NCBI GenBank assembly: GCA_002685655.1
Contig: NYXM01000085.1
Span: 1-12,882, forward strand
From: Planctomycetaceae bacterium
GTDB taxonomy: Bacteria; Planctomycetota; Planctomycetia; Pirellulales; Pirellulaceae
Reading direction: 5' to 3'
DNA length: 12,882 nt
Program-made: the position numbers and the translations under genes
The notes under the pieces: generated by a model
Database searches by the model: none
What the model was told of the DNA's origin: nothing
What the model saw: the letters and a program-made list of their open reading frames with translations, nothing else
Shown: in pieces, positions 12,811 through 12,882 of the stretch
How positions within the stretch are numbered: the first letter of the stretch is position 1
Layout: each line of letters starts with the position of its first letter

Positions 12811-12882
12811 GTTTACGACAATGATCATCGATTGACGGCCCTCCGTTTTTCACAGGGCAGCGAAGTACGGTTCGGGTACGAC
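12811..12882 (+). pseudogene. RHS/YD-repeat protein, 3' continuation, cut by window end
   Basis: Frame 1 reads VYDNDHRLTALRFSQGSEVRFGYD up to the last base. This is the classic YD repeat (Y-D-x-x-x-R-L...G-x-x-x-x-F-x-Y-D). Joined after the PSGNVV of the left fragment, it would give a normal RHS core repeat. The frame is open upstream to at least 12481, but that sequence is not RHS-like, so the true left edge is approximate. Confidence 0.65.

Noticed and set aside
1..12882. CRISPR array, tRNA, rRNA, prophage or toxin-antitoxin genes
   Set aside because: No regularly spaced direct repeats, no cloverleaf-like or rRNA sequence, and no phage or toxin-antitoxin motifs were found on either strand.

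Overview
The window looks like chromosomal DNA of a planctomycete, probably of the Pirellulaceae/Rhodopirellula type. This is inferred from gene content and style: paired Gfo/Idh/MocA oxidoreductases, a secreted GH117/GH43-like beta-propeller glycosidase, an RHS (YD-repeat) gene, palindromic interspersed repeats and a planctomycete-like transposase. No marker gene is present, so the assignment is not firm.

Left part (1-1427, plus strand): a decayed SAM-methyltransferase-like gene with an in-frame TAG and a frameshift, overlapping by 4 bp an intact GNAT acetyltransferase, followed by a small cupin. These three look like one transcription unit. The first gene is broken, or the two lesions are sequencing errors.

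Middle part (1473-9947): a sugar-catabolism locus. On the minus strand, a ROK-family sugar kinase-like protein lies divergent from two plus-strand Gfo/Idh/MocA oxidoreductases; a palindromic repeat element and an 18-bp tandem repeat sit between them. Converging on the oxidoreductases is a minus-strand operon: GntR/FCD regulator, an enolase-superfamily enzyme, and a very large secreted protein made of two complete GH117-like domains. The enolase-superfamily protein carries the residues and local sequence I associate with 3,6-anhydro-L-galactonate cycloisomerase. GH117 is the family that releases 3,6-anhydro-L-galactose from agar oligosaccharides. Together they suggest use of red-algal galactan sugars: glycosidase releases the anhydrosugar, an oxidoreductase (candidate: one of the Gfo/Idh/MocA pair) makes the acid, and the cycloisomerase opens the ring. 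A FadR-type palindrome overlaps a good sigma70-like promoter just upstream of the GntR gene, so the operon is probably autorepressed and induced by a pathway intermediate.

Right part (9948-12882): about 360 bp without a recognisable gene, then an RHS/YD-repeat gene with a signal peptide. Its reading frame is cut at about 11292 by sequence carrying two antisense mobile-element genes: an HTH transposase N-terminus that lacks its DDE domain, and a zinc-ribbon protein. YD-repeat coding resumes at about 12811 and runs off the window end, so the RHS gene appears to be split by about 1.5 kb of mobile DNA.
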